Shown here: positions 33,311-44,777 of the stretch, piece by piece
Layout of the letters: each line of letters begins with the position of its first letter
Numbering within the stretch: position 1 is the stretch's first letter
Origin: Agrypnia vestita
Taxonomy: Eukaryota > Arthropoda > Insecta > Trichoptera > Phryganeidae
Length of the DNA stretch: 64,000 nucleotides
Reading direction: 5' to 3'
NCBI GenBank assembly: GCA_016648135.1
Contig: JADDOH010002041.1
Span: 62,001 to 126,000, forward strand
Position numbers and translations under genes: made by a program
The notes under the pieces: generated by a model
Told to the model about the DNA's origin: nothing
Databases searched by the model: none
The model's input: the letters and a program-made list of their open reading frames with translations, nothing else

Positions 33311-35434
33311 ATTTTTCAACAACAGTTTCATGATTTGTCTGATAGGTGTTTGTATATATGTTTTCTGGTTTCAATTATAATTTTTTTCTGATCTGTTATT
33401 TTTCTGATCGTTTAGAGGAAGAATTTAAAACTTATATAAATTATTAATAATTTAATATTAGACAAAGTCACTGAAAAATGCAAAAGAAAAATATTTTATT
33501 CCAAAAAATCGACTGACGTTGAGAACTTCACCATATTTATACGTTGGATCATATTATTGTGGCATCGCTACATTTTTTTTTTTAAATTAAAACTTTTAAA
33601 TGGTAGTGCAAATGGAGGAGAAATATTTTTTTTGCTATGAGTTACACAAAACCTCTCGGTGGTTGACCTATCATGTGGATTTGACGGAAAAATTCAATAC
33701 ACACACAGCTACCAGTCTGCATATAAAATGCTCTATATGACCGATATTCACTTAAAAAACAGATCCCTACAAAACAAATTACACCAAGTGCAATTCATAA
33801 AGTTAGAATTTGTACTAGAAAGGTACTGTAAATTGTACTAAACGGGAAGTATTAGAACGACTATTCGTAAAAGGAAGATAATCCGTTAAATGTAATTTGT
33901 AACACAGTACAAAAGACTAATAATATTGTACATTATTGAATCTGAATAGACTTAGAATATTTGTAACAACATCCACCCAGGAGTATTTGACGCTAAACTC
34001 ACTTTCATGTTTATACAATTTGTTCAGCCACTCCGAATAGGCCATTTTTTAGTGGAGTGAAAACATTTTTTAATGAAAAGTCTGTAAATTTGCTAAATAA
34101 TAGCATATCACACATCACATGTTCTGCTTATATCTAAAAAATATAATAAATACATTTTTATATTTGGTAACTGAAATTTCAACCTACAAACGTAATCGTG
34201 TACATTTAAGTTTGTATTTAATACAACTTTTTCGGGAATAATTTATTTTAGTTTCATTTCATCACGGGAAGCCACCTTTTGTCAAGATGTTACACATTTA
34301 TTTAACTTGGAGAGCTTCCATAATGATGGTAATAAATTAGAAACATGGAATGGAGAAACGTACGTTAATATGGCTACTGTATTTTGTAAAGTCACTATGA
34401 AGCGACGTTCCGTTGCTCAATAACTTGACATTTGTCAATAGTGTCAAGACGATACTGAATAGGTACCTTGCAATAAGGATAACGACGCGAATGACGACAT
34501 GATACGTTTATATGTTTACCTACTGCGTGCAAGTGCGTAAACTAACCTCATTCAAACTCAAACTAACTATCGATATCATTTATTTTATTTACGGACCTAA
34601 AATGAACAAATAGGAAACATTTTGGTAAACATGAATAAATTTATTATTTACCCGTTATAGTATAAATTCCGGCCTGTGGAGAGAATTCAATACTCCCCAA
34701 TATTATTCGGGACACGCGAGGGGAATATGATTTAACGGAGATTGCTTTTAGGCATAACTTTTCTTATCATTCCGTCGATTATCGCCGAGAACGCTGGCAT
34801 TCTGGGACACATTCTTCGCGATCGAATGTGCCCGCGCTAATCTAAAAATGCTCAAGGCATTCAGACGACAATGGCTGGTCTGGCTAAGAACGAGACTTTT
34901 CGTCGTGCATAACAAGCAATGCAACGTGGATTCCATATTCATAAAATACTTTCATCAGCATCTAGGGTTTGATTTTTTGGGACAAAGATTTTTAGTAGGA
35001 TGTTTTCTCTCAGGTTTTTTCGTACGTGGTTGATGGAACACCAAAAATACTTACTCTATGCAATATTATATAATCGTAAAACTGATAAAACTCATCATCA
35101 TTTTTGTATCGAAAAATAACTATTCTATAATTATTTAATTAAAAGTTAATATTTATACCGATACCACTTTTATGTAATTTTAACTCACTACAACATATCT
35201 TTATAATAAATAATCAATACAATACCTTGTAATCAATTAAATAGTAAAGGAGACCATATATACATTAATCTGTATAATGTTTAGTAGGTACGCTTACCTC
35301 ACGCCAAAACATTGGGAATATAAAGGTTATACAATAAATTAAAAGATATTTAATAAAGAATCAGTATTACCCAATGTGAACAGTATCTAATGAAACGCGC
35401 ATTAACTAATATTATATCATTATCCAATCAAATT
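33311..35434. other. Spacer, nothing recognised
   Basis: Two thousand bases of AT-rich DNA. Frames at 33659-33841, 34748-34942 and 34848-35033 have no motif. A short inverted repeat, CTTGACATTTGTCAATAG / TGTCAAG, is at about 34422-34446. Confidence 0.35.
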
Positions 35435-35930
35435 ATGATCCTTCTGCTTCCTCTTCACCCGCTTTCCATTTCATTTGGGATCGGCCTTCCTTGCTTTTCT
35501 ATTCGACGATTTCCTGTTCTGGGCCATCGCTTCGTCCGGGCATTCTGCGGGTCCTTCTCCGTACTAGTTCACCAAGTGACGCTGGTCTATATCTTTTTGT
35601 TTCTTGTATTTTGAGTGCGGTATGCATTGCATGGTCTCCATGCCTAATTACATGGAGTTCATGCATTACCCATACCCTTTCAGTCTCGATTACTTCGCCT
35701 TTTCAATAACGGGAACCACTGTAAAACTACCCCTGATATGCTCATTTTTCACTCTATCAAGCCTCGTCACATCTCCAGACCATCTGAGCATCTTCATTCC
35801 ATTTGTATGAAGTTTTTGCTCGTGCATCTTCTTTACGGTCCAGCATTCTGAGTTATAAAATATTGCAGGTCTTACTGCAGTTTTATATACAAAACTTTTA
35901 GTCCTCATCATTAAAATTGTGATCCAATTA
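35435..35930 (-). pseudogene. LINE C-terminal fragment (RTE-like)
   Basis: The minus-strand frame at 35690-35950 reads KSFVYKTAVRPAIFYNSECW, followed by MKMLRWSGDVTRLDRVKNEHIRG. This is the conserved C-terminal block of RTE-like insect LINEs (family form Y-R/K-T-x-V-R-P-A-x-L-Y-G-x-E-C-W). Beyond 35690 the frame shifts, with SRLKGYG recalling the usual SRLRWYGHV. The RT catalytic part is missing. Confidence 0.65.
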
Positions 35931-36289
35931 AATAAAAGCATTAACCACAATGTTTAAAAAATTCGTAATATTAAAATTGGTATCAAATATTTTTTAATAA
36001 TATTTAAAATGCCCAAGTGATAGAGGGTATATATTAATTAACAAAATATTTTAATTGCCATCCTTTTAAAAATGCATTCAGCGATTACTTTTGAAATTAT
36101 ATTTTTCTTACTATTTTTTTTAACTACATACATAAACAATATGAACAGATAATAAATTGAAATCAATAAGTAATTATTTTATATATGGCTGATGGACGCA
36201 CTGATCTGTATCTGGATAATTGAATCAGTACAAACGAGACTCATTTGTTGGATAGTACTTTTAATTCATAAATATGTTGAAAACGATCA
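35931..36289. other. AT-rich spacer
   Basis: Nothing recognised. Confidence 0.35.
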
Positions 36290-36700
36290 TTAATATCTCA
36301 TTTATTATCAAAAGCAGAGAGTAGCGGACACTTTGACATGACTGCACGGCTACACACACACAACAATGGGCGCGGGTACCGTGCTCCTTCTCTACCGTAT
36401 TTCAAAGCCACGACCACAGAGAGAGCATTTTCTCGGTTCGGCATAACGACATAACGCGCAAGACGGAGGTGACAATCCCGTTCAGCGAAGCTAAACAAAC
36501 CCTCGTAGGTAGGTACGCCGTTCCGTCGCGCGCCCTACACGGAGTGGAGATTATATCCTTTAATCTTTTGGGATAGATTGCCTCCAGTCATTTGCAGTGC
36601 GCTGATGGATTCCGCATTTATCGTGCCCACGTGTCATGTTTGCGAATTAGGGTATCGGCACACAGTATCCGTGTCGTGTTTAATACGGTAGAATTTCGAA
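36290..36700. other. GC-richer patch
   Basis: A 66-codon minus frame (36298-36498) lacks motifs. The patch is CG-rich (GGCGCGGGTACCG, TCCGTCGCGCGCCC) and has no match in the window. It could be regulatory DNA or an old repeat. Confidence 0.25.
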
Positions 36701-37100
36701 AGGAGCGGTTAGAAATCGTTTTCTCGTGTTAGACATTAATTTATTGACAATAAAAGTAGACAATAAGGTTGTGTTTTTAATGGTTAGAGTTTTCAGAAAT
36801 ATTCTGTTAAGTGTATATAATATAGACCACAAAGATCCTATGCACACAGCAAAACATCCTTAACATCCCCAAATACCCATATTACCAGAAGATTCAAAAC
36901 GCCCGTAAAAATATGAGAAATTTGAATAAGGTCTTTTTTTTGCCTTTTTTCATGATAATGGAGGCATGAAACGAAAAACCTTGGATAATAAAACGCATCG
37001 ATAAGAAATATTACAAAATTATTATATTTAAATTCTGACAAACCTACTTAAGAAATTTCGTTTTCTTTTATACGAAGGAATGTTCCATTTATGCGTATAA
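36701..37100. other. Spacer with an element scrap
   Basis: At about 36840-36920 the plus strand reads CTQQNI...YYQKIQNARKN, resembling TYTRQNIPENYTQKILNGREN at 26.7 kb. It is probably a decayed copy of the same element. Confidence 0.35.
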
Positions 37101-37361
37101 TCGACGGTCCCTACGTATAAGTGCAAAAAATCGATTTTTGTTTTACTATCTTAAACCATCCAATTTACTTTATATTTTCTGATAATGTTAAAAGGAGGTT
37201 TTATTTTTCCCTTAATATATATATAATATACTTTTTTGAAATGAAAATTCTTTTTTTTATCATTTTCCACAAATATTGATTGCAAAAATAAATTGGATGG
37301 TTTAAGAAAGTAAAAGGAAAAAAAAAATTGCAGATTCGACTGTATACGTAGGGACCGTCGA
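37101..37361. mobile_element. MITE with 19-bp TIR and TATAA flanks
   Basis: The ends read TCGACGGTCCCTACGTATA and its exact complement, with further imperfect pairing (CTTAAACCATCCAATTTA in both arms). TATAA lies directly outside on each side, a likely 5-bp target duplication. There is no coding sequence and the interior is T- and A-rich. Confidence 0.75.
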
Positions 37362-37371
37362 TATAATCAGT

Positions 37372-37554
37372 GGCGTCATTATTGGTATAGTGGTTTAGAC
37401 ACTTGCCTAATGTGGTCGTAGGTTTGAGCCTCATTCCAGACCGGCATAATTCCTATTTTTTATGGCACAAGCATATAGCTTAATTTGAAAATGGTGAGAA
37501 TATTGGTGTGATGTCTTTGTACTTATTTATATACCTATTTCTATTTTTTTTTTT
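37372..37554 (+). mobile_element. tRNA-derived SINE, family A, copy 3 (plus strand)
   Basis: TGGTATAGTGGTTTAGACAC and GTAGGTTTGAGCCTC are decayed A and B boxes. The body TAATTCCTATTTTTTATGGC, then GCTTAATTTGAAAATGGTGA matches the minus-strand copies. It ends at a T-run, 37542-37554. It is more diverged than the others. Confidence 0.65.
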
Positions 37555-38032
37555 AAATACGATAAACTAACGATAACTTTAACTTAACAAAACCACATTT
37601 TAGAAAAATTTTGGTCATAAAATAATCATTGTAGGTATTTTTAAATCACGAACATTGAAATGTATACTTTGCATAATATTTTGTAAAACAAATATAGATA
37701 CTGCACAAACGTGTTCACCTATAGAGATAAGAATAAAATGTAACTTGACTTGTTGCCACAAAGTTTAGTTTGTCCTTTTTTCTATATTTATTTATATAAT
37801 TAATATAACCACTTACCACTTATTCTGAACACGTTTTATTTGTTTGAATTTCGCTCACATTGTCAAATGAACGCCATAACATTTTTTTACATTAGGTATT
37901 TGCATAGCTATACATTTTATTTTACATTTATACATAGTTGTATCATAATATGTATAATTTCATAATAATCTAATACATATAATATGTATGTTATAATTTA
38001 TACAGATACTATCGACAAAATGATTTCACAGT
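37555..38032. other. AT-rich spacer
   Basis: Nothing recognised. Confidence 0.35.
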
Positions 38033-38033
38033 A

Positions 38034-38217
38034 TTTACTCCCTTTATATTAACTCGTGGCGTCTGCTTGCTTGCTTGCCGGCTTGCCGTCGAAAAAACTT
38101 TGGATGGATTTTTGACCCTTTTCCCGTGATCCAATCGAGCTGAAACTTTGCAAGCAGACTCGTGGCGACAATCAAGAAGATCTATCAAATTTTCGTTAAA
38201 AAATAATAATTATAGTA
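38034..38217 (+). mobile_element. Left part of TIR element S, interrupted
   Basis: Matches the left 170 bases of the element at 48076-48586: TTTACTCCCTTTATATTAAC, GTGGCGTCTGCTTGCTTGC, ACCCTTTTCCCGTGATCCAA, GCAGACTCGTGGCGAC and ATCAAGAAGATCTATCAAAT. It stops abruptly where the poly(T) of the LINE at 38218 begins, so that LINE appears to have inserted into it. The right part was not found beyond the LINE. Confidence 0.65.
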
Positions 38218-39507
38218 TTTTTTTTTATTTATTTAATTATTTTTTTAAAAAATCCTTGTTTACAAATAAAGATACTTAATACTAATTTAACAATAAAACA
38301 TAAGATAAGTTACACATTTTTTTTGTTTTGTTTAATTTGTGGATTATGCCACTCTACTCTAGGCTACGCCTGTCCCAGAGTGGCGTTATAGAACACAATT
38401 ATAATATTTTTTCGAGTTCGTCAGTAGTATTTATTTTCATAAGGTAGTTATTATGTATCTACAGAGTATCAAGTGGAATGTTAGTGAAAGTTGAGTGAGT
38501 CATAAGTCCAAGTGTAAATATGTGTAGAATAATTGTTTAATGTAAAAAGGGTTAAAGTTTTGTTTAAGATTATTTTTTATTTTCCTTAATTAATTAATTA
38601 ATTTATATAGGTATATATTTTTATTTGAAGACATTATTATGCAATTACAGTAAGTAAATTTTCAGTTGCTGTTCTACCTTTGGAGGTAAGCCAGTTGTTT
38701 GCTAAAGCTTTTATTTTATTAATTGAGTATATTCTGATTTCCGGGAAGTCTGTTTTAAATATGTTAAATATTTTAGGCCCTATGTATGAGTAATTTTTCT
38801 GTCCATGTGTTGTCTTAGTTTTTGGTATTTCGTCAAGGTTTCGTAATGCTTGTCTAGTATTATGTGAATGCGAGTTACTGGTTGCTGTTAGGTGGTTTGT
38901 GTTTTTAATGTAGAAGATGAGGGTAGACTTAACGAACAGCTGTCTAACGTCCAGTACATTAAATTCTCTGAATAGTCTGTCTGATTGGTATGTAAATGGT
39001 TTCTTATTAATGACTCGGAGCAAGGTTTTTTGTGCCGTTATAGCTGGTTTTAATGTGGTTTTGTAAGTACCTCCCCAACTTGGAATCGCATAGTTCAAAA
39101 ATGACTGGGCAAGAGCATAATAGATAGTTTTGAGTTGCTGTTTATTAAAAATATTACGTATGGATTTAAAAAGGTAAATGAGTTTTAAAAGTTTTCCCGA
39201 TAATAGTTCAATGTGAAGTTTCCAGTTTAGGTGCCTGTCTATTATGATTCCCAAGTATTTCACACTATCTGCATTTTCCAAGGGGGTGCAATCACAGTTT
39301 TGGTGTTGGCAATCATGCATAGTTAATTTTAAATCGCTAGATGGCTGCCCTCTTTTATCTATGCTGAATGTCAAATACTTAGTTTTTTTGAGATTGACTG
39401 TTAGCAAATTATTTTCCAGCCAGTGTTTTACTATGTTGCAACCCAGTTCAGCTGCTTTGAAAACAAGATCCCATGATGAAGCGTGGAACAGAATATATTC
39501 ACGAAAA
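38218..39507 (-). mobile_element. 5'-truncated LINE (CR1/Jockey-like)
   Basis: Minus-strand insertion: a T-rich 3' tail at 38218-38232, a ~400-base 3' UTR, then the coding frame. The 5' truncation falls where the YADD motif should be, so only the part after the RT active site is left. Insertion was into TIR element S. Confidence 0.7.
38637..39507 (-). pseudogene. LINE reverse transcriptase C-terminal region, open but truncated
   Basis: An open frame of 256 codons is counted from a TTG codon (39407), but the same frame continues upstream as SSWDLVFKAAELGCNIVKHW to about 39500, so this is an internal piece. Counted from 39407, the thumb motif YLGIIID is at residues 51-57, LNYAIPSWGG at 104-113 and TLLRVINKKPF at 128-138. 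This is the region after the catalytic YADD in CR1/Jockey-group LINEs. It lacks all RT catalytic residues and the endonuclease. The frame has no stops, which suggests a young insertion. Confidence 0.75.
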
Positions 39508-39514
39508 TGTACAA

Positions 39515-39650
39515 GGTCGCTATAACGTAATTGGATAACGCGCCTGCTCCGGATAGGAGATCCGTGGTTCGAATCCCGGTAGCAGCCAAATATTTATTCG
39601 TAGATTTGATTTTTCTGTATGTTTTTCTAATTGAATATTATTGTTTGTTC
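39515..39650 (+). mobile_element. tRNA-derived SINE, family C, plus copy
   Basis: The head (39515-39597) contains ATTGGATAACGCGCC (A-box side) and GTGGTTCGAATCCCGG (B box), ending AGCAGCC; the closest general resemblance is to tRNA-Arg. The tail TTGATTTTTCTGTATGTTTT matches the tail of the minus copy at 43690-43839 and more loosely that after the tRNA-like sequence at 13010. It abuts the truncated 5' end of the minus-strand LINE. Confidence 0.65.
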
Positions 39651-40160
39651 ATTTCCACTACTTTTTATTTAAGAATATCATCACTACATGTTTCGAAATT
39701 TCATTTTCTTTCTACAGGAGAGTGTTGTAAGGGAGTGAGTGTCTGGTGTGTGGGTTACAGATGCAGTGGAAGTAGAGGGGGTGTGTATTTATGGTTCTTT
39801 TTAGAATATTCTAACCATATTATAGAAAATAACAACACATTGGACAATATAAACAGACACATCATATATAGACAGATATGCGGACTAAAACAAAATAATT
39901 TGGAAACGCTTGAAATTCTTAAAAACGTTAATGCGCCAAATAATATTATCAATAATCCCACACTTCACCTTTTCTCACAATTTTCCCTCACTCCTACAAC
40001 TAATACATCCCCTCCACTTCCACTAGCCCCTCAATACATACATACACCACACACTCCCACATACTTCAGTCAATACGCACCTGAATTAGGAAACACATGT
40101 TTCCGAAAAATGTTGTGGTGATATTACCAAAATAAATATAGGAAATATGATCAATTACAA
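39651..40160. other. Unassigned, with a long frame of doubtful meaning
   Basis: A 196-codon plus frame spans 39531-40121 but starts inside the SINE head, has no domain, and passes through AT-rich and Pro/Thr-rich stretches. GGAGAGTGTTGTAAGGGAGTG near 39717 and the CCCTCACTCCTACAAC-type block near 39988 are loosely inverted, suggesting another decayed foldback. Confidence 0.3.
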
Positions 40161-40400
40161 AATTCTCACAGAGACGAAGCTATTTACATGAGAAATGTAT
40201 GGAATTCCATGTATGAAAGTCTTTTATAGGATGGCCCAGGGCTTGCGACCTATAAGAGCTGGCTTTGATGATCACTCTACACAATACAAAGTTCACCAAT
40301 GCCATCGGAAGAACATCCACATATTTTTTGAAAGTTGAAAAATGTTCCAAATCTGAAAACCTTTCATATATTTGAAGGGAGTATGATAGAGACATCTGTA
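40161..40400 (+). mobile_element. Long-TIR foldback MITE family, copy b (left half)
   Basis: It contains TCTCACAGAGACGAAGC, AGGATGGCCCAGGGCTTGCG, AGCTGGCTTTGATGATCACT and GTTCACCAATGCCAT in family order. No right arm was found, so it is truncated or decayed. Confidence 0.65.
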
Positions 40401-40521
40401 GTCCTTCTCATGAAATTTTATACATAGTTTTTGTAGCTGTTAATGATACTTCAATATTTTTAAAAACCACGTCTACTCGATAATAACGAGCCCACATATT
40501 TAAATATAAAAAGGTTTTAGA

Positions 40522-40671
40522 ATGAATTTACTTGAACCACTTGAAATCAAAAAACTCGCAAATGATCCAAATATAACTCTTTTGAATAGTCGACAAAAAA
40601 TTATCGTCTCACCACTTCTTAATATATTTAAGAAAACCAAAATCAAGGCCGTTAATTTAAATAAAATTTAA
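40522..40671 (+). pseudogene. Short retroelement ORF tail, Penelope-like?
   Basis: A 49-codon frame reads MNLLEPLEIKK at the start and has ITLLNSRQ and VSPLLNIF downstream. The pattern (LE-x-LEI-x-K, then LN-x-Q, then SPLL) recalls the extreme C-terminus of Penelope-like element proteins. This is a weak, memory-based match on a short fragment. Confidence 0.25.
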
Positions 40672-41084
40672 TGTAATAACTAAATAGAGACACTTTCAAA
40701 GTAATTCGGTTAATCACTTACAGAAAATGGGGAATTTTGATAATGAAGTGTAACATAGAATTTTATAAACCGGGGAATCTTTAATGATAAGAGCCTAGGA
40801 AAAAAGGATCTTAATTTAGGGTTTCACCGAAAACACCTAATTATCCAAAGGGCAAAGGGAATAACTTTAACCTTATAAATAAGTCGATTATACGTGGTAT
40901 ATTCATTATTTGATAATGGCCTTACAAGCCGAAGCAGCTGTCTCATTTAAAATAACAGATAACCTGCAAATCTTAATAATAATACTTACTATAGGTCGAC
41001 CACAATCAAAGGACCATTCCCTAGCTTTGTCCGGTAAGAAGAAAGCGGGGGTAAGTTGTCCGGCAAGCCCGTATTACAAGCCTC
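40672..41084. other. Unique-looking spacer
   Basis: Less AT-biased than its neighbours and without repeat matches; a 76-codon frame (40910-41140) lacks motifs. It could be conserved non-coding DNA. Confidence 0.25.
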
Positions 41085-41215
41085 AATATGATATTCCAAA
41101 TAAAAATATATTTTTTAGTTTAAAAAAAGTTACTTACTAGAAAAACTTATTTTGTGTTCGTTTTTTGCATCGTAACAACACACATATTTTTTGGGCACAT
41201 TCTTTTGAATGCGGT
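41085..41215 (-). repeat. Dispersed repeat, minus copy
   Basis: Reverse complement of 6777-6945; shared words are listed under that copy. The two copies differ at roughly one base in ten by eye. Confidence 0.6.
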
Positions 41216-42885
41216 CTAGCTATAGCTGTAACCCTTCAAAAATAATGGAACTTTTACATGCCGGTGCCTAAACAATAAGTATTTACTTATTTATAGCCGA
41301 CACCAATGAAACATTAATGACGACATTTATCAAAATATTTGAAAATTTTTCTTATATTTCAAAAAAACAATATCGATTGCTACAAAATAAAATTTATTAA
41401 TTGGGTAAAAACAGTTCATAGGTGTAAATTAATCTACATTTGACTTTTTTACTCAACTCGTGCGCACGGATAAAACATACTAATTTGATTGTCCTTCTCA
41501 ATGAAAAGGGGTCTACCAAGAAAAAATTAGAGAGAATATTTAAAAAAAATATATATATCAAATTACATGATTAATTATTTGAAAACTTTGGCAAGAAACA
41601 ACGAAATTAGTCAACTTGTTTCAACGTTCCTGGGCAAAAAACAAAACTACTGAGGTAAAAATAAGATAAAAATAACAAAGGCTCTAAAAGATACTTCGTA
41701 TACAAATGAAATTACCAAATTTTGTTTTGACTCTGCTGAAGACCTGCATTTTTTTAGTTATTCGGTTGTTCTTTTCGCTCGTAACTTTCACGACGTAATT
41801 TAATTAGTTAAGATCATTACCGTGGTTGAATCTGCCGGCAGTGTATCTCCGGACTGGCGAGTCCCTCAATGTTTGTGCTTGGTATTTTATCTTAATTTTT
41901 CCCTGAAGGGAGTGAATTACTCTAATAACCGTCTGTAAGGTGCAATTCTGTATTCATTTTAAATAATCTAGCTCCTTGTATGTCTACATGTTTTCTTTTT
42001 ATATTTATGCTTATTACTATGGGCACTATGAACTTTGTGCATTCATATTTTGTTGTTAAACTATAGCATTTCTATTACATTTGTAACTTGCAATTCCCAC
42101 TTAATGGATGACTAGTATGTTACAATTGTCATTTTGTCCTTGCGCCTAGGAGGCAGAGAAGGGGTTTTGTGTGGACGCCTCCTCGTCTCGCTCGCATTTC
42201 CACGAGTACCAGCGGGGCGGTGAGGTCAGCCACTTTAGCATTAAAAAATGCCCCACATGAGTGGCAAAAGTGTACGGTAGATATGAGAGCTGTTGCTCAT
42301 AGAAAGGCCCTGGGTGTGTGGTGGGTCTCTTTTCTCTGTCCTTTTCATCTGCTCGAAATTTGCATTGAATGATGAGACGCAGAATCTGGTAGGTAATTCT
42401 CTGGATAACTCATGATACGGTCAAAATATTACAATTTTTTAAGGATTTTCTTTTCTCATCGGGATCAACATTCTCATTTTAAGCTTATATAAAATAAATT
42501 TTGCTGAATAAATAAAAAAATTTGATAAATGTGAAAATACCGCGATACTTTTGATCAAACCTCTCACAAGAAAACATCAATTATTCCAATCTCATTTTCA
42601 GACGAACCAAACAATTTAGGTTATATATATTTTTTTCTTTTTTCATATACGAGAATAACACGTACCACTTAAAGTATATTCCACCTTACCCCTATCTATG
42701 CTAGATGGATTGGAAAACCACAGATTCTTCTACACGATACCTTTTATGTAAATCTCAAGAACATGCCAAGTGAAAGATATTGGATTTTATTTTTTCATTT
42801 TATCATGTTTTCGATGGTTATTTTTGAAATTATATTTTTTAAATAGAGTAAAATACTGTGTACTGCTTTTCTTTCATTTACTTTT
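41216..42885. other. Spacer, GC-richer block at 42120-42375
   Basis: Mostly AT-rich. At 42120-42375 a 67-codon frame (42169-42372) lies in a GC-richer stretch but shows no domain. No exon signals were convincing. Confidence 0.3.
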
Positions 42886-42888
42886 ATT

Positions 42889-43396
42889 ACTAGCTGTGCC
42901 CGCGAGGCTTCGCACGCGTAGATTTTTAGTACACTGTTAGGATCGTCATAGAACTTTCGCGAACCTTCTAGAACATTTTCCTTCGAGAACTTTCAATTTA
43001 TCGAATGCTACAGGAACCTTCTGGACACACCGACACACGCCGCCACTCAGTTTAGAAACTTATAGGACTTTCGGGAATTTTCTAGAACCTTCTCCTTCCA
43101 GAATTTTCTAGAGCAGGTTTTTCCGGAACCTTCTAGACTCACCGACACACTCAGCGCGCCTGTTTTGAAACAATCTGATGCAATTGCGGCCTTCCCATAG
43201 CAAAAAATGTGCTAGAAAGCACATTTTCGGCACCCACTCCCACCCACGCTCAGCAACCCCAACCAAACGCGCATATTTTCGATGTGACACCAAGGGCTAT
43301 CCACGACCATAACCACCGGTGGGTGGTTGTGGCTGGTTGTGGAGAAAACTTGGCGGATAGAGTAACACGGGTTTCTTTATATATATATATATTGAT
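42889..43396 (+). mobile_element. Repeat element carrying heat-shock-element arrays
   Basis: It begins ACTAGCTGTGCCCGCGAGGC, the start motif of a very common family of non-autonomous insect repeats, and ends GAGTAACACGGGTTTC followed by TA repeats. The inside has two diverged ~118-base tandem units, each ending in GGAACCTTCT(A/G)GAC and a CACCGACACAC block. The array of HSF-type pentamers is given as a separate feature. No protein is encoded. Confidence 0.6.
42950..43134. promoter_or_regulatory. Clustered heat-shock elements (HSF-binding motif)
   Basis: Alternating nGAAn and nTTCn pentamers occur in strict 5-base phase. There are five in a row at 42950-42974, five at 43069-43093, three at 43095-43109 and three at 43120-43134, sixteen in all. 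Three contiguous pentamers already make a consensus heat-shock element, so the sites should bind HSF well. The array is not near any recognised coding gene. Confidence 0.6.
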
Positions 43397-43689
43397 TTAT
43401 TGTTTGACGTTCAAGAATTCTGGAGTGGTGGAATTATAAAATTTTTCGTTATAAATCCACAATATAACTAAAAGCTCCCAAATGGCCCAGTTAATGCACT
43501 TAAGAATATAAATACATGATTATTTTGTTTATTGTGAACGTTTAATTTTAAATTATATTTTTTGAAAAATTAAAGTCGATCGAAACGGTGATTTTCTTCA
43601 TATTGTAATGTGTGTTAAATGTAAAAATAATTTGTTTACATTTTAGATAGATTACGCAATTGTTTTTGATGAGACTGATAAATAAATTT
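43397..43689. other. AT-rich spacer
   Basis: Nothing recognised. Confidence 0.35.
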
Positions 43690-43839
43690 AACATTTTTTT
43701 TTATAATCAATAAGAAAAAAACATATAGAAAAATTAAATCAACGAAAAGATATTTAAGCTGCTATCGGGATTCGAACCAACGGACCATTCTATTCGGGGA
43801 TGGCGCGCTATCCAATTTTGCCACGTAAATTTTTCGACC
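43690..43839 (-). mobile_element. tRNA-derived SINE, family C, minus copy
   Basis: The minus-strand head has ATTGGATAGCGCGCC and GTTGGTTCGAATCCCGATAG, ending AGCAGC. The tail includes TTAATTTTTCTATATGTTTTT. It lies just left of the large palindrome. It has more inserted bases between the start and the A box than the 39515 copy. Confidence 0.6.
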
Positions 43840-44305
43840 TTTTATGAAGTCTCTGTTTAATTGATTATTAATGGCTGCAGTCAACCTTGTAATTTGTTAA
43901 AAAAAAAAAAAAATAATCTCAAAAACACCAAAGATCAGATAAGGTATATAAGAAATTAGATGTTTTTGAAGTAAGAAAAATCTGCGCTAAAACCTTACTT
44001 ATACAAAAACCCTAAATACTTCAAAGAAACTCAAAACAAAATTCCTTCACGCATAAACAAAGAGCAACAAATAAGAACCTATTATGGATAAATAAATTTT
44101 AGATATACGTATATTTAATGTACAATACATGGTTGGAAAGTGTATCAAAACTTGAGTTTTTTCTTTATAAAACCGAAAACAACACCGCAAAATTTATTAG
44201 CAATCATTAAAATTTGGATTAGAGAAATGAGTCGACCATTTATATCAAATGGGACACTCGTCCAAGCAATGTGGCAACTTGAATGCCGTTTGACAGGTTA
44301 CATAT

Positions 44306-44766
44306 TGTAACAAAATGGCAAAAGAGATAACGTTCAGAATCCCTTGTTATATGTCACAACACTATCGAATGATCGAAAACGGCCTATAGCAATCTGGGTT
44401 GATATACAACATTCGGGAAACGCCTTATACAACCGAGAAGCGACAAAAACCTTCTCCTAAACAAACGAATTATCTAGATAGTTCGAAATTACCAAAATTT
44501 GGTGTCGTGTTTTGACAGTTAGTTCGGTGCAAAGCCGGCCACGAGCCGCGAGGCGATGGCCAGGGTGGCCAGTCGTTAGATAATTGAAGCGATAAATAAA
44601 GTGAAATAATCGAGCGAAGTACCGAAGTGGTGTAATAAATCAATGCGACTATTACGAGCGAGAATTGATAAATACGTGTTATCCAGCGATAATAAAGTGT
44701 TCATTTACGAGTGATACGAATGATAGTGGAGTACCTGGTCCTTTTACCTGGATCCGGAGAAAAACA
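44306..44766 (+). mobile_element. Truncated LTR-like segment, left arm
   Basis: Similar to 17559-17945 of the solo LTR. It lacks a clear TATAAAAG box and the 3' portion. The mirror image is at 44778-45238. Confidence 0.5.
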
Positions 44767-44777
44767 CCTTCTTACCT

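Noticed and set aside
39531..40121. 196-codon plus-strand open frame
   Set aside because: It starts inside a tRNA-derived SINE head, has no domain, and crosses compositionally different blocks; most likely chance.
42169..42372. Possible exon in a GC-richer stretch
   Set aside because: 67 codons with no motif and no convincing splice sites.
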